Source: Actinomycetota bacterium
GTDB lineage: Bacteria; Actinomycetota; Actinomycetes; Actinomycetales; Microbacteriaceae
Reading direction: 5' to 3'
Assembly: GCA_947450345.1 (NCBI GenBank)
Contig: CANFVD010000003.1
Coordinates: forward strand, 1 to 62,337
Length of the DNA: 62,337 nucleotides
A program made the translations under genes and the position numbers. The notes beneath the pieces are model-generated. The model had not been told where the DNA came from. It made no database searches and worked only from the letters and a program-made list of their open reading frames with translations. Positions 52,257 to 62,337 of this stretch are shown here, piece after piece. Each line of letters starts with the position of its first letter. The stretch's first letter is position 1.

Positions 52257-53297
52257 TCACGATGATTCCGCCTTCACTGCGCGAGCCATGTGCCGAGCCG
52301 AGGGCATGCGCTTCTGCCGCGGGTCAAACGCGTCGCGAAGTCCGTCGCCGATGAAGTTCACGCACAGCGCGATAGCAATGATGAACACGCCCGGCCACCA
52401 AAACAGCCACGGGCGTGTGGCAAAGGCAACCTGGTTCTCGCTGACAATCTTGCCGAGGGACGTATCGGGGGCCTGAACGCCGTAGCCCAAGAAGCTGAGG
52501 CCGGTTTCGATGAGAATGGCAGACGCCATGAGGAGCGTGGCGTTCACGATGATGACGCCCATGGCGTTCGGCAGGATGTGGCGGAAGATGATGCGGCCGT
52601 CACTGGCTCCAGCCACGCGAGCGGCATCAACGAACTCGCGCTCGCGCAGTGACAGGAACTCTCCCCGAACGAGACGGGCCAAGCCGGTCCACACCACGGC
52701 CCCCAGAATCAGAGCCAGCACGGGCGCCCCGGCGATGCCCACGGTGCGTCCCAGGACGGCACCAATCACGATCACGGGAATGGTGATGACCACATCGGTG
52801 AAACGCATCAGCGTTCCGTCGATGCCGCCACGGTAGTAGCCCGACACCGCACCAATCACGGTGCCCAGAACCGTGCCGATGAATCCCACGATGACCATGA
52901 TCATGAGCGACTGCTGCGCGCCTCGCATCACGACGGCAAAAATGTCGCGGCCGATTTCGTCCTGACCAAACGGGTGGTTGCCAAAAGTAAAGCGTGCGAA
53001 GTCAATCGTGGGAGCGCCACCGTTCTCGATGCCCACGGCCGTGACCCAGTTGTACTGCCACCATCCACCCACCTGCCAGTCGCCAATGACAAATCCCACC
53101 GACGTAAATGCGAGCAACACAATGAACACGAGCACGACGAGCGAAATCATGGCGCCGCGATGCCGGAAGAAACGTCGGCGAACAATCTGTGCTTGACCCA
53201 GTCCCTCGATTTCTTTGAGGGCGATGGCGTTTTCGTTGGTCTCCTCAGCGATGCTGGGTGCCGGATCGGGCATCGGAGGTCTCGTACCGCGCGTCAT
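52257..53297 (-). CDS. Dipeptide/oligopeptide ABC transporter permease (DppC type)
   Basis: 346 residues: a cytoplasmic N-terminus, one membrane segment, an extracellular loop (NHPFGQDEIGRDIFAVVMRGAQQSL, the DppC/OppC hallmark), then the permease core with the EAA loop EFVDAARVAGASDGRIIFRHILPN. Pairs with the DppB-type permease upstream, with which it overlaps by 4 nt (ATGA). Confidence 0.93.
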   Translation of the reverse strand: MTRGTRPPMPDPAPSIAEETNENAIALKEIEGLGQAQIVRRRFFRHRGAMISLVVLVFIVLLAFTSVGFVIGDWQVGGWWQYNWVTAVGIENGGAPTIDFARFTFGNHPFGQDEIGRDIFAVVMRGAQQSLMIMVIVGFIGTVLGTVIGAVSGYYRGGIDGTLMRFTDVVITIPVIVIGAVLGRTVGIAGAPVLALILGAVVWTGLARLVRGEFLSLREREFVDAARVAGASDGRIIFRHILPNAMGVIIVNATLLMASAILIETGLSFLGYGVQAPDTSLGKIVSENQVAFATRPWLFWWPGVFIIAIALCVNFIGDGLRDAFDPRQKRMPSARHMARAVKAESS

Positions 53298-54826
53298 GAC
53301 AGCCTGATTCTCGGGTCGAGCCCGGCGTAGACAATGTCGGCCACAAGGTTGAACAGAATGGCGAGCGACCCCGTAACGAGGAAGAACGCCATCACGGGAT
53401 TGGGATCGACGTGATCGAGTCCGTATTGGAAGAGGGCTCCCATGCCCGTCCAGCCAAAGACGCGCTCGGTGATGACCGCACCACCAATGATTCCTCCGAT
53501 GTCGAAGGCCACGATTGTCGCGATCGGGATGAGCGCGTTACGGAAACCGTGTCGAACCACCACGGTGCGCTCGGAGAGCCCCTTGGCGCGTGCAGTGCGA
53601 ATGTAATCCTGATTCATGACCTCCAGCAGGCTGGCACGCGAATAGCGCGTGTAGCCGGCAAAAGAGATGAGAATCAGCGCAATCGTGGGCAGCAGGAGGT
53701 GCGTGAAGGTGTCGACCATGTGCACCCACATGGTGCCCTCGAGGCCGGGAGTCATGGCCCCGATGGTGGCGATGGGGCGTCCCTTGACGCGCTCAGATCC
53801 GGCGAAGTCATCCCACACGTACATCATGCGATCGACCGTGATGAGGAAACCCATCAGCAGGCCCACGATGGCCGCCGTGCGCGCTACGGGCACGCGCTCG
53901 GGCTTACCCATAAACCAACCGATGAAGAAGCTCGCGGCCACCGTGACCACGGCCAACACCGCGTAGCTCCACGGTTCAAGGTAGAACGAGAATCCGTAGA
54001 GGAACGGAAAGTAGATGGCGCAGCCCACGGCGACGACAATCAGCGAGGCATAGAGCGCACGCCGATTTCGGATTCCCGTTGAAATGGCCGTTACGCCAAA
54101 GGCAATAGCCGCGCCGGTCACCAGCAGACCGACAATGCCGATGTGCGGATACGTGAACCAGTTGGACAGCTTGATGTAGATCAGCATGCTCGCCGACGCG
54201 GCTAGCGCAATGAGGAACGTCCAGAGTCGTGCGCGTCCGCGCCACGGCAACACAAGCATCCAGAAGACGCCCAGGACCGGCGCCGCCACCGCGATAAACC
54301 ACCAGGGTATGTCTGGGGCGAACAGGAAGTCGTTGAAGCCGATGGCGAGGTACTGCTTGAGCAACACGGCCACCCAAAAGATGGGGAGCGAGAAGAACAG
54401 AAACGAGATGAAGGTGACCCCGTAGTCGTACGAGCTGTACTGGCGCAACGCCGTGGTAATGCCCACGACGAGGCCGAGAATGATGGCCGCGAGAGAAGCA
54501 AAGGTGACGAGCTGAAGCGTCGAGGATGCCGCCTGGGCCAGGAGAACGCTCACCGGTTGATTCTGAATCGTGACACCGAGGTCACACTGCCCAATGAAGC
54601 ACTTGCCGACGCCGCCCAGCCAGATGAAATACCGGAGGTAGACGGGAACGTCGAGGTGCAACAGCGCCGTACGCGAGGCGATGAGCTGAGCCTTCTGCGG
54701 CGAGGTACTCGTGCGCAGGTCGGCGAGCGGGTCGCCGGAGAGGGCCGTCAGCACGTACATGAGGTACGTGGCGGCCAAGAAGATCAGGAGGGAGATACCG
54801 AGGCGACGCACCACAAATGAGATCAT
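53294..54826 (-). CDS. Dipeptide/oligopeptide ABC transporter permease (DppB type), long form
   Basis: 510 residues. The N-terminal helix and ALSGDPLADL and the C-terminal EAA loop (NQDYIRTARAKGLSERTVVVRHGFRNALIP) are those of DppB/OppB. Between residues ~180 and ~340 is an insertion with about five extra membrane segments, which makes it much longer than the usual ~310-340 residues. Long DppB forms like this are seen in actinobacteria. ATG at 54824-54826; the binding-protein gene is upstream with a hairpin between. Confidence 0.92.
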   Translation of the reverse strand: MISFVVRRLGISLLIFLAATYLMYVLTALSGDPLADLRTSTSPQKAQLIASRTALLHLDVPVYLRYFIWLGGVGKCFIGQCDLGVTIQNQPVSVLLAQAASSTLQLVTFASLAAIILGLVVGITTALRQYSSYDYGVTFISFLFFSLPIFWVAVLLKQYLAIGFNDFLFAPDIPWWFIAVAAPVLGVFWMLVLPWRGRARLWTFLIALAASASMLIYIKLSNWFTYPHIGIVGLLVTGAAIAFGVTAISTGIRNRRALYASLIVVAVGCAIYFPFLYGFSFYLEPWSYAVLAVVTVAASFFIGWFMGKPERVPVARTAAIVGLLMGFLITVDRMMYVWDDFAGSERVKGRPIATIGAMTPGLEGTMWVHMVDTFTHLLLPTIALILISFAGYTRYSRASLLEVMNQDYIRTARAKGLSERTVVVRHGFRNALIPIATIVAFDIGGIIGGAVITERVFGWTGMGALFQYGLDHVDPNPVMAFFLVTGSLAILFNLVADIVYAGLDPRIRLS

Positions 54827-54874
54827 TCGCGCACATCCTCTCCGGTGAGTTGTTCCATGCTAATGGTTAGAACG

Positions 54875-54910
54875 CTGTGGGCGTCGAGGCGCATGCCCCG
54901 ACGCCCACAG
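54875..54910 (-). terminator. Hairpin between binding-protein and permease genes (partial terminator)
   Basis: A perfect 12-bp stem (54875-54886 with 54899-54910) with a 12-nt loop lies 26 nt after the binding-protein stop and 48 nt before the DppB start. No U-run follows, so it more likely protects the upstream mRNA or reduces read-through than ends transcription fully. Confidence 0.6.
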
Positions 54911-54936
54911 GCGGTTACTTGGTGTTTATCCGTTGC

Positions 54937-56736
54937 CTAGGAAACGGGTGCCCACTCCCAGATGTTCCAGAACACCGTGGGAGACAGAGGCGACTGCGAA
55001 ACGTTCGCAATCTTCTTCTGGTCGTATGCGGTGACCGACGGGAACTGGAAGACGGTGACTCCGTAGAAGTCCGACCAGAGGAGCTTGTCGATTTGCTGCT
55101 GCAGAGTGATCTGCTTTGCCGCGTCGAACTCGCCGTCGAGCTGCTCGAGCAGCTTGTCAACCTCGGGGTTGCTGTAGTAGTTGAGGTTGTTGATGCCGTC
55201 CGTGTGGAACGTCGGGCTGCTGTTGGTCACACCGAGGCTGGTCGACTGCCATCCGAACAGCGAGGCGTCGTAGGCGCCAGGTGTTCCCAGGAGTCCGCCC
55301 CAGTCTTCGCTCGAGCAGTCGGTGATGTTGAATCCGGCGAGCGCACCCGACTGCTGAATGAGAGCAAACTCGTTGGCACGACGAGGGTTCGTCGAGCTGA
55401 AGAGCATGCAGACCTCAGGGTTGGTGACACCCGACTCAGCGATGAGCGCCTTGGCGCCCTCGATGTCGACGTCGGCGTAAGCGGATGAACCGTTGTTTGC
55501 GACCGAGTCGTCGTATCCGGCAGCACCCGGGAGGAACAGCTGCGAGTTACGCACCTGAGCATCCTTGTTGAGGGGCTTGATCAGCTTGTCCACGATGTCG
55601 GAACGAGGAATGATCTTCATGAAGGCCTCGCGGAGCTTCGGGTTTTCCATGGTTCCGCTCTTACCGTTGGCGAACTGAAGGTCGATGTGCTCGTAGGTAC
55701 CTTCAATGCCGAACAGCGTGGTGACGTCGAGCGCGTTCAGGGCATCTGCCACGTCGGCCGTGGCCTGGGGCGAGATGATCTGGACTTCACCGTTCTGGAG
55801 AGCCTGCACGGCCGCCATGGGGTCGGTGATGAAACGAACCGAGATCTCTTCGACCTTTGGCTTGTGCGCACCGGCGTAGTTCTTGTTGGCGGTCAGCGTG
55901 ATGTACTGGTCGGCAACAAAGTCGCTGATCACGTAAGGTCCGTTGGCGACGAGGAGATCGGCATCCGTGGGCAACTCGGTGAAGTTGTAACCGGTGTTCC
56001 AGAAGTTGGAGATGGCCGAAAGGGCCTTCGTGTCCTTGTCCTGAATGGCCTTGAGGACCGCGGCGGCGCCATCAGCGTTCGACGTTGCTCCAAGGGCCTT
56101 CTTGCCAATGATGTGGGCGGGAAGGCCAACATTGAAGGCAAGTTCCCAGTCCACGTAGGGCTTCGAGTAGGTCAGCGTGACGGACTTGCCATCGGCGCTC
56201 ACCTCGGGCAGGTCAGTAACCAGTCCAAGTCCCGTGGGGCTCGTGGGGTCGGCACCGGAGTCGAAGTAGACCACGTCGGCCGGCTGCTTGCCGTTGAGCT
56301 CACCCGTGTCGGGGTCCATGTACTCCGAAGGATCAAAAGTGGTGTCGTTGTAGACGCCGCCCACAGCAACCCAGCTAAGCATGAGGTCGGCGGCCGTTAC
56401 GGGCTCGCCATCCGACCACTTGGCCGTGTCGGCAAGGGTGTACTTCACCACGAGGGGCGAGTCGGAGATCTTCTCGTAGGTTCCGAACGAGGTGTCCTTG
56501 ACCAGCTCAGGAACGTCGTTGTAGTAGTTGAACGACGAGCCTGTTGCGTAGATGATGTTGGCGTTTGCCGTGGCATTTCCGTAGGTCGTCGATCCGTTGT
56601 AGGAGTAGAACGGCTGGTTCCACGCCACAGACAGGCTCGAGCCTGAGACAACCTCGGACTGCGGGGCACAACCCGACAGAACGAGTGCCGCTGTCGCCAC
56701 GACGGCGACGAGGGCGGCAATGCGAGTTTTCTTCAC
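54937..56736 (-). CDS. ABC transporter substrate-binding lipoprotein, family 5 (peptide type)
   Basis: 599 residues. Lipoprotein signal with lipobox LSGC (Cys23), then the family-5 solute-binding fold: YKYTLADTAKWSDGEPVTAADLMLSW-like segment (VVKYTLADTAKWSDGEPV), YSKPYVDWELAF, ANGPYVISDFV, and a C-terminal NLNYYSNPEVDKLLEQL. It should deliver peptides or other solutes to the DppBC permeases. GTG at 56734-56736 with GGAGG 7 nt upstream fixes the start. Confidence 0.93.
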   Translation of the reverse strand: MKKTRIAALVAVVATAALVLSGCAPQSEVVSGSSLSVAWNQPFYSYNGSTTYGNATANANIIYATGSSFNYYNDVPELVKDTSFGTYEKISDSPLVVKYTLADTAKWSDGEPVTAADLMLSWVAVGGVYNDTTFDPSEYMDPDTGELNGKQPADVVYFDSGADPTSPTGLGLVTDLPEVSADGKSVTLTYSKPYVDWELAFNVGLPAHIIGKKALGATSNADGAAAVLKAIQDKDTKALSAISNFWNTGYNFTELPTDADLLVANGPYVISDFVADQYITLTANKNYAGAHKPKVEEISVRFITDPMAAVQALQNGEVQIISPQATADVADALNALDVTTLFGIEGTYEHIDLQFANGKSGTMENPKLREAFMKIIPRSDIVDKLIKPLNKDAQVRNSQLFLPGAAGYDDSVANNGSSAYADVDIEGAKALIAESGVTNPEVCMLFSSTNPRRANEFALIQQSGALAGFNITDCSSEDWGGLLGTPGAYDASLFGWQSTSLGVTNSSPTFHTDGINNLNYYSNPEVDKLLEQLDGEFDAAKQITLQQQIDKLLWSDFYGVTVFQFPSVTAYDQKKIANVSQSPLSPTVFWNIWEWAPVS

Positions 56737-56884
56737 TAGATACCTCCGAATAGTGCATAACAAGGATGCGACGATACCGCCGCACTTGGTTTACCTTACG
56801 AGACGAATGGCCAGAATCAAACCGGCGTTATGTTTTCGTTACCTAGTGGATGGTTATTTCAGGGTGAATCTCTAGACTCGGGGC

Positions 56885-57673
56885 GTGAACGAGAACGCAC
56901 CTGATTGGCCGGCCCCGACATCTCGCCGGCGAACAATCATTGAGATTGTGATTGTGCTTGCCCTCTCATTGGGGCAGTCCGCCGCGTACTCGATTGTCTC
57001 GATTATCCAACGTCTTACGCGTGCCGAGGCACTAGCCGACCAGACGGCCACCATCAATCGGCCTCTCGCCGACGAGCAGATCTTCGACCTCATCTACCAG
57101 CTGATGGGGGTCGCCTTCGCTCTCGCTCCGGTGGCACTCATTCTCTATCTCCTGTGGCAACCCGGAACGAATCCGTTTCGGCGCATCGGCTTCGATCTCA
57201 CGCGCCCGGGACGCGACGTGGGTTGGGGCGTGGTTCTGGTTGCCGTCATTGGCATCCCCGGCATTCTGCTGTATCTCGCCGGGAATGCACTCGGTATCAC
57301 GGTCACGATTGTGCCTACTGCGCTTGGCACGTATTGGTGGACCGTGCCGGTGCTCGTTCTCGCGGCAGCCCGAGCCGCGCTCGAAGAAGAAATCATCGTC
57401 GTCGGCTATCTCTTTACGCGGCTGCGCGAATTCGGCTGGAAGCCCTTGGCAATCATCGGATTCAGCGCGGTCCTGCGGGGCAGCTACCACCTGTATCAGG
57501 GCTTCGGGCCCTTCATCGGAAACGTGGCCATGGGCATTGTCTTCGGTTACGCGTATCAGCGGTGGGGGCGCGTGATGCCGCTCGTCGTGGCGCACTTCAT
57601 CTTGGACGTTCTGTCATTCACGGGCTACGCCATCGTGGCGTCGCTCTTGCCCGGACTCTTACCCGGCACCTAG
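56885..57673 (+). CDS. CPBP-family intramembrane metalloprotease (CAAX-type)
   Basis: 262 residues with about seven membrane segments. Abi/CPBP motifs: EEEIIVVGYLF (double Glu), RGSYHLYQG (His motif) and VAHFILDVL (second His). Prokaryotic members act in peptide maturation, bacteriocin immunity or stress. No peptide gene is near. GTG at 56885. Divergent from the peptide-binding lipoprotein gene. Confidence 0.88.
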   Translation: MNENAPDWPAPTSRRRTIIEIVIVLALSLGQSAAYSIVSIIQRLTRAEALADQTATINRPLADEQIFDLIYQLMGVAFALAPVALILYLLWQPGTNPFRRIGFDLTRPGRDVGWGVVLVAVIGIPGILLYLAGNALGITVTIVPTALGTYWWTVPVLVLAAARAALEEEIIVVGYLFTRLREFGWKPLAIIGFSAVLRGSYHLYQGFGPFIGNVAMGIVFGYAYQRWGRVMPLVVAHFILDVLSFTGYAIVASLLPGLLPGT

Positions 57674-57935
57674 AGACGGCTTGAGAATTGGCGCGTTAAA
57701 CACAAAACCGCCAGCGATGAGAGCCAGCGACTTTGTGGATTCCCCCCAATCGGAATCCATTTTCAGCATAGTGAAGAAGTATTCACTTTGGCACGTCTCG
57801 ACAAGATTTCCGCGATGAGTGATGGCGAAAAAATGCAGGAAAAGCCACGTCAGCCGAATTCTCCCTCACGGAATAGCGACTCCTAGTGAAGTTTTCGGCA
57901 CTGACATTCACAGGTTGCCGTGTTTCAGTTGACCT
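57674..57935. other. A+T-richer intergenic region with inverted repeats
   Basis: 262 bp without a gene I can support. Contents: a hairpin GGATTCC/GGAATCC (57737-57758) followed by ATTTTC, perhaps a weak terminator for the protease gene; a GTGAA/TTCAC inverted repeat (57771-57786); and presumably the promoter of the small regulator at 57936. Confidence 0.45.
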
Positions 57936-58184
57936 ATGCCCCCACACCGCCCCTCGGCGGTGCCGAACTTTGGCGCCCTGAGATCGGAGTTTCGTCGTCG
58001 CCGCAGTGACGCCGGACTCACCTATGACGCGCTGGCCGAAAAGACCGGCGTTAGTCGTCGTACCCTCATCTCGATTGAGAACGGGCAATCAAACGGGTCC
58101 GTTGAAACCTGGTACCACATCGCCGGGGCACTCGGGGTGAGCGTTTCCGAACTCATGAACATGCTCGACAGCTCGGACAAGTAA
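57936..58184 (+). CDS. XRE-family transcriptional regulator, small
   Basis: 82 residues forming one helix-turn-helix domain: FGALRSEFRRRRSDAGLTYDALAEKTGVSRRTLISIENGQSNGSVETWYHIAGALGVSVSEL. It lacks any sensor domain. Target genes unknown; the GTGAA-TTCAC repeat upstream may be an operator for its own control. No clear ribosome binding site. It converges with gcvP, 11 nt from its end. Confidence 0.88.
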   Translation: MPPHRPSAVPNFGALRSEFRRRRSDAGLTYDALAEKTGVSRRTLISIENGQSNGSVETWYHIAGALGVSVSELMNMLDSSDK

Positions 58185-58195
58185 CCGCCTGTCAC

Positions 58196-61090
58196 CTAAC
58201 TCCCCGCGAACGCCTCCGGTGGCGGGCAGGCGCAGACCAAGTTGCGGTCACCGAACGCGTTGTCGACCCGGCGCACCGGAGGCCAGTACTTGGACCGAAT
58301 CCGCGTCACCGATGTGAGATCCGCCGTGGCGTGAGCAAACGGGTAAACCGCCTGCGCACGGGCGTAGGGACGATCCCACTCCCCCGTGAGGTCAGCAGCC
58401 GTGTGCGGCGCATTCACCAGGGGGTTGTTGTCAGCTGGCCAGGTTCCCTCAGCCACAGCGTCGGCCTCGGCGCGAATGGCGATCATGGCGTCGATGAATC
58501 GATCAATCTCAACGAGGTCTTCGCTTTCCGTGGGTTCTACCATGAGCGTTCCCGCCACGGGAAAGCTCATCGTAGGTGCGTGGAATCCGAAATCGATCAG
58601 GCGCTTGGCCACATCGTCTACCGTCACGCCGGTGCGCTCGGTGAGCGGACGCAGGTCGAGAATGCACTCGTGGGCAATCAGGCCGTTTTCACCCGTGTAC
58701 AAAACGGGAAAGTGGTCGGCCAATCGGCGGGCGATGTAATTGGCTGAGAGAACTGCAGCAGTAGTCGCACGGCGCAGGCCCTCAACTCCCATCATCCGCA
58801 CGTAGGCCCACGAGATGGGCAGGATGCTCGGGCTCCCGAAGGGGGCCGCCGAAATCTGCGGACCACCGTGACTGACGGTGCCGAGTCCGGTGGGCGTGAG
58901 CAGGGTGCGGTCAGCCAACGGAGCTCCGCCATGGCCCGGCAGGTAGGGAGCCAGGTGGGCTTTGGCCGCGACCGGCCCCACGCCAGGTCCGCCGCCGCCG
59001 TGCGGAATACAGAAAGTCTTGTGCAGGTTGAGGTGTGAGACGTCCCCGCCGAGGTCTCCGTAGCGCGCAAAGCCCGTCATGGCGTTCATGTTGGCGCCAT
59101 CAACGTAGACCTGACCACCGGCCTCGTGAACAGCGCGTGTGACCTCGAGAACGTCGTGTTCGTACACGCCATGGGTCGAGGGATAGGTGATCATGAGGGC
59201 GGCCAGTTCGTTGCCGGCGTCGGCTATCTTCTGACGAAGGTCAGCGAGGTCAACGTTGCCGAGGTCATCACAGGCCACAACCACAACGCGCATGCCCGCG
59301 AGCACGGCACTCGCGGCATTCGTGCCGTGCGCGCTTGAGGGGATGACACAGACCGTGCGCTGCGCATCACCGTTGGCGAGGTGATAGGCGCGGATGGCCA
59401 ACAGGCCGGCCAGTTCACCCTGGCTGCCGGCGTTCGGCTGCAGCGAGACCGAGTCGTAACCCGTGACGTCAATCAGCCATGCTTCGAGGTCACGCACCAG
59501 ACGGTCATAACCCTGTGCGTCTGCCGACGGCGCGAACGGGTGAACGCCCGAAAACTCCGGCCAGCTGACGGCGGCCATCTCCGTGGCCGAGTTGAGCTTC
59601 ATGGTGCACGAACCCAGCGGGATCATTCCCCGGTCGAGCGCGTAGTCATAGTCGGCCAGACGCTTGAGGTAGCGCATCATGCTTGTCTCTGACGAGTGCG
59701 AGTTGAACACGGCGTGAGTCAAGAACGAGCTGCTGCGCACCACCTCCGGGTGGAGCGCCTCGCCCGTGGCAGGTGCCGATTTTCCGCCGATGAGTGAAAC
59801 GAGTTCGTCAACCTCGGCGTCCGTGGTGGTTTCGTCGACGGAGACAGAGATGACGTCACCCGTGCGCCAGACCAGATAACCGGCGTCCCCGGCGCGAGCC
59901 TCGAGTGCGGCCGCTTCGGGCGTGGTGAATCGGACCGTGTCGAAGAAGTGCTTGTGCTGCAGCGTGTGGCCACCGGCAACCAAGCCAGCGGCGAGTCGGG
60001 CGGCTCGGCCATGGACCTCGCGCGCGATCTCGCGCAACCCGTCGGGGCCGTGGTAGACCGCATACATGCCTGCCATGACGGCCAGAAGGACCTGTGCCGT
60101 GCAGATGTTTGACGTGGCCTTCTCGCGACGAATGTGCTGTTCACGCGCCTGCAGCGTCAGGCGATAGGCGGCTTCACCGTTTGCATCGCGCGAGACACCG
60201 ACGAGACGACCCGGCATGCTGCGCTCGATACCGGAGCGCACGGCGAGGTAACCGGCGTGCGGACCACCAAAGCCCAGAGGGATGCCGAAGCGCTGGCTCG
60301 TGCCCACCGCAACGTCGGCACCCAGCTCACCCGGGGACGTGAGCAGCGTCAGGGCGAGAAGATCAGCGGCCACCACGACCGTCATGTCGGCAGCTTTGGC
60401 TGCTGAAATCACCGAGGCGGGATTCCACACGCGACCGGATGCTCCGGGGTACTGCAGCAGAAGACCAAAGGCGTCGGGAAGCGGCGTGCCGTCGGACACG
60501 TCGCGTACCTCGATGTCGATGTCGAGCGGTTCGGCGCGACCGGTCAGCAAAGAAAGAGTCTGCGGCAGAACGTCGGCGTCGACGACAAAGCGGTTCGACG
60601 GCGACGACGACGCGCGACGCGCCAAGAGCATCGCCTCCACGGCGGCCGTCGACTCGTCGAGCATCGAGGCGTTCGCGATGTCCATCCCCGTCAGGTCGGT
60701 GATCATGGTCTGGAAATTCAACAACGCCTCAAGGCGACCCTGGGAAATCTCCGGCTGATACGGCGTGTACGCCGTGTACCAACTGGGGTTCTCGAGCACG
60801 TTGCGGGCAATCACCGATGGCGTGAAGGTGCCGTAGTAACCCTGTCCAATGAAGGATCGTCGAACGCGATTGCCCGCGGCAAGCTCGCGCAGTTGCGCGA
60901 GAGCCTCGGCTTCTGTAATCGGCTCGGGCAACAGAGAGTCGGCAGCGTTCTGAAATCCCTCAACGGCAATGCTGCGTGGAACCGCAGCTGTCATCAGTTC
61001 CTCGCGCGAGGCGAATCCCACCGTGGACAGCATGACCCGTTCGGCATCGTCATTGATGCCGATGTGACGTTCGACGAACGGGCGCGCCAC
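58196..61090 (-). CDS. gcvP: Glycine dehydrogenase (decarboxylating), P protein
   Basis: 964 residues, full-length fused P protein with two aminotransferase-like halves. PLP Lys in [18 protein letters not shown]. It decarboxylates glycine and hands the aminomethyl group to lipoyl-GcvH. Start motif [13 protein letters not shown] fits. GTG at 61088-61090 with GGGAG upstream, 3 nt after the gcvH stop: last gene of gcvT-gcvH-gcvP. Confidence 0.97.
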   Translation of the reverse strand: MARPFVERHIGINDDAERVMLSTVGFASREELMTAAVPRSIAVEGFQNAADSLLPEPITEAEALAQLRELAAGNRVRRSFIGQGYYGTFTPSVIARNVLENPSWYTAYTPYQPEISQGRLEALLNFQTMITDLTGMDIANASMLDESTAAVEAMLLARRASSSPSNRFVVDADVLPQTLSLLTGRAEPLDIDIEVRDVSDGTPLPDAFGLLLQYPGASGRVWNPASVISAAKAADMTVVVAADLLALTLLTSPGELGADVAVGTSQRFGIPLGFGGPHAGYLAVRSGIERSMPGRLVGVSRDANGEAAYRLTLQAREQHIRREKATSNICTAQVLLAVMAGMYAVYHGPDGLREIAREVHGRAARLAAGLVAGGHTLQHKHFFDTVRFTTPEAAALEARAGDAGYLVWRTGDVISVSVDETTTDAEVDELVSLIGGKSAPATGEALHPEVVRSSSFLTHAVFNSHSSETSMMRYLKRLADYDYALDRGMIPLGSCTMKLNSATEMAAVSWPEFSGVHPFAPSADAQGYDRLVRDLEAWLIDVTGYDSVSLQPNAGSQGELAGLLAIRAYHLANGDAQRTVCVIPSSAHGTNAASAVLAGMRVVVVACDDLGNVDLADLRQKIADAGNELAALMITYPSTHGVYEHDVLEVTRAVHEAGGQVYVDGANMNAMTGFARYGDLGGDVSHLNLHKTFCIPHGGGGPGVGPVAAKAHLAPYLPGHGGAPLADRTLLTPTGLGTVSHGGPQISAAPFGSPSILPISWAYVRMMGVEGLRRATTAAVLSANYIARRLADHFPVLYTGENGLIAHECILDLRPLTERTGVTVDDVAKRLIDFGFHAPTMSFPVAGTLMVEPTESEDLVEIDRFIDAMIAIRAEADAVAEGTWPADNNPLVNAPHTAADLTGEWDRPYARAQAVYPFAHATADLTSVTRIRSKYWPPVRRVDNAFGDRNLVCACPPPEAFAGS

Positions 61091-61093
61091 GTT

Positions 61094-61465
61094 CTACTCT
61101 CCCGTGAGGGCTGCGTATTCGTCAGCCGTGAGGAGTTGGGGCGCTTCGTCGATAGTCATCTTGATGAGCCACCCCTGGCCGAACGCGTCGTGGTTCACCA
61201 ATTCGGGTGACGCCACCACGGAGTCGTTGACACCGGTAATGGTGCCCGAAGCGGGAGCAAAGAGCTCGCCCACCGACTTGGTCGATTCGATTTCACCGAC
61301 GACGCTGCCGGCCGTAACCTTCTGGCCCACTTTGGGCAGGTCAACGTACACGACGTCGCCCAGCTTCTCCGCCGCATACGCCGTGATACCCACGGTGGCC
61401 TCGTCGCCATCCATGCGCAGCCACTCGTGCTCCGCCGTGTAACCCAGATCGTTTGGTAGTGACAT
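61094..61465 (-). CDS. gcvH: Glycine cleavage system H protein
   Basis: 123 residues, lipoyl carrier. Lipoyl-Lys in [15 protein letters not shown]; flanking [19 protein letters not shown] is conserved. It shuttles the aminomethyl group between GcvP, GcvT and lipoamide dehydrogenase. ATG at 61463-61465, 2 nt after gcvT. Confidence 0.97.
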   Translation of the reverse strand: MSLPNDLGYTAEHEWLRMDGDEATVGITAYAAEKLGDVVYVDLPKVGQKVTAGSVVGEIESTKSVGELFAPASGTITGVNDSVVASPELVNHDAFGQGWLIKMTIDEAPQLLTADEYAALTGE

Positions 61466-61467
61466 GG

Positions 61468-62337
61468 TTAGTTCTTCTTTCGTTGGTAGAAGGGAAGGTC
61501 GGAAACCACAACAGGAAGACGCGTGCCGCGCACGTCAACCTCAAGCCCCTGTCCTGACTCGGCAAATTCCGGGTCCACGAACGCCATGGCAATCGGATAC
61601 CCCAGCGTCGGAGACAGCGCGCCCGACGTGACCACGCCGACGGGCACATCGCCTGAAAAAATGCGATAGTCGGCACGCGGAGCACGGCGCCCGTCGCCGA
61701 TGAGGCCGACGAGGACGGGAGCGCCGAATCCCGGTCCTTCGACAACGGCGTCCCGGCCGACGAAGTTTCCCTTGACCAGCGAGACCGCGCGGCCGAGCCC
61801 GGCCTGAACCGGAAGCGTCGTTGCGTTGAGCTCGTGGCCGTAAAGCGGCATGCCCGCCTCAAGGCGCAGGGTGTCGCGACAGGCGAGTCCGGCGGGCACG
61901 AGGCCGAGGGGACCACCGGCGTTCATGAGCGCCTGCCACAGCGGAACGGCGTGGCTGACATCGATGAACAGTTCGAACCCGTCTTCGCCCGTGTACCCCG
62001 TGCGACCGATGAGCACAGGCTCACCCTCGAAGCGCGCCGGAATCGCTCGGTAATACTTGAGCTCAGACAGGGGCGTCTTGCCGACCTCGAGGCCGAAGAC
62101 CCGCATGAGCGTCTCGTAGGCCTTGGGGCCTTGAAGAGCGAGCAACGCCGTTTGGTCACTGACATCGTGCAGTTCAACGTCGAAGTCTTGCGCGCGTTGC
62201 TTGAGTGCCGTCCAGGCCGATTCGCGGTTTCCCGCATTCGCCACCACAAAGTACTGGAACGGGCCGGTGCGATAAACGATGAGATCGTCGATGACGCCAC
62301 CGGACTCGTTGAGGAGAAGCGAGTACTTGGCCTGGCC
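61468..62337 (-). CDS. gcvT: Glycine cleavage system aminomethyltransferase, 5' end outside window
   Basis: The frame is open through the right edge ([19 protein letters not shown]...), so at least 290 residues are present and the N-terminus is missing. GcvT motifs: [52 protein letters not shown]. It transfers the methylene group from GcvH to tetrahydrofolate. First gene of the operon; a glycine riboswitch, if any, would be outside the window. Confidence 0.95.
   Translation of the reverse strand, partial: GQAKYSLLLNESGGVIDDLIVYRTGPFQYFVVANAGNRESAWTALKQRAQDFDVELHDVSDQTALLALQGPKAYETLMRVFGLEVGKTPLSELKYYRAIPARFEGEPVLIGRTGYTGEDGFELFIDVSHAVPLWQALMNAGGPLGLVPAGLACRDTLRLEAGMPLYGHELNATTLPVQAGLGRAVSLVKGNFVGRDAVVEGPGFGAPVLVGLIGDGRRAPRADYRIFSGDVPVGVVTSGALSPTLGYPIAMAFVDPEFAESGQGLEVDVRGTRLPVVVSDLPFYQRKKN

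Noticed and set aside
57783-58088. A 101-codon minus-strand frame overlapping the XRE regulator gene
   Set aside because: No RBS or recognisable domain; the plus-strand helix-turn-helix is convincing.
61468-62247. Taking gcvT as a complete gene starting at 62247
   Set aside because: The frame continues with conserved GcvT sequence to the window edge, so the gene is cut by the edge and not short.

Overview
The window reads as the chromosome of an actinobacterium, most likely an aquatic member of the Microbacteriaceae. The reasons are G+C-rich coding sequence with many GTG starts and overlapping stop/start codons, a block of genes whose order matches Mycobacterium tuberculosis around adnAB/uvrD2 and mrp/tatB, LAxTG-type cell-wall sorting signals, DUF3107/DUF3117/DUF2342 proteins, and a light-driven proton-pump rhodopsin. 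The species is not determined. No phage, insertion sequence, rRNA or CRISPR array is visible. The only RNA gene found is an initiator tRNA-Met.

Layout. 1-6000: the end of a wall-anchored protein, an overlooked 32-residue Cys-rich peptide gene, an SRAP (YedK/HMCES) DNA-repair protein, a histone H1-like protein, a polar amino-acid ABC transporter (binding protein, permease, ATPase) and two small envelope proteins. 6000-6400: tRNA-fMet with its terminator, a duplicated piece of the tRNA 3' end, and a palindromic repeat. 6367-27157: alcohol dehydrogenase, UPF0182, a PDZ/Lon-like protease, a DUF2342 protein, an E1/ThiF-like protein, a UvrD-type helicase, a NudC-like Nudix hydrolase, a degenerate phosphotransferase, AdnB, AdnA, DUF3107, a ferritin-like protein and a DEAD-box helicase. 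Much of this follows the order Rv3193c-Rv3211. 27176-35571: PHP phosphoesterase, membrane EEP-family protein, Xaa-Pro aminopeptidase, MgtE-N/CBS protein, DUF1003, Mrp, DUF998, TatB, O-methyltransferase and DUF3117. 35686-46600: mannosyltransferase-like proteins, DapE, DapD, the rhodopsin, a DsbA-like protein, a second wall-anchored protein (beta-propeller), citrate synthase, DapC and a 7Fe ferredoxin. 46577-57673: the iron permease EfeU under a DtxR/IdeR-type iron box, BipA, a dipeptide/oligopeptide ABC system and a CPBP protease. 57936 to the end: a small XRE regulator and the glycine cleavage operon gcvT-gcvH-gcvP, with gcvT running off the right edge.

How the genes work together. DapD, DapC and DapE give three steps of the succinylase route to meso-diaminopimelate and lysine. 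AdnA and AdnB form a double-strand-break resection helicase-nuclease, with UvrD-type helicase and SRAP as further DNA-repair genes. The two ABC systems bring in amino acids and peptides, and GcvTHP turns glycine into one-carbon units. The rhodopsin would add light-driven proton-motive force.

The points most worth a second look are: the Cys-rich peptide at 720-818; a rhodopsin with the DTE proton-pump motif but no histidine in helix B; EfeU, which can carry its first REGLE motif only if translation begins at a non-canonical codon, probably ATT; a 149-bp convergent overlap between the E1-like gene and the helicase, in which both proteins have motif residues; and a 17-bp repeat of the tRNA-fMet 3' end flanking a highly structured 126-bp segment.
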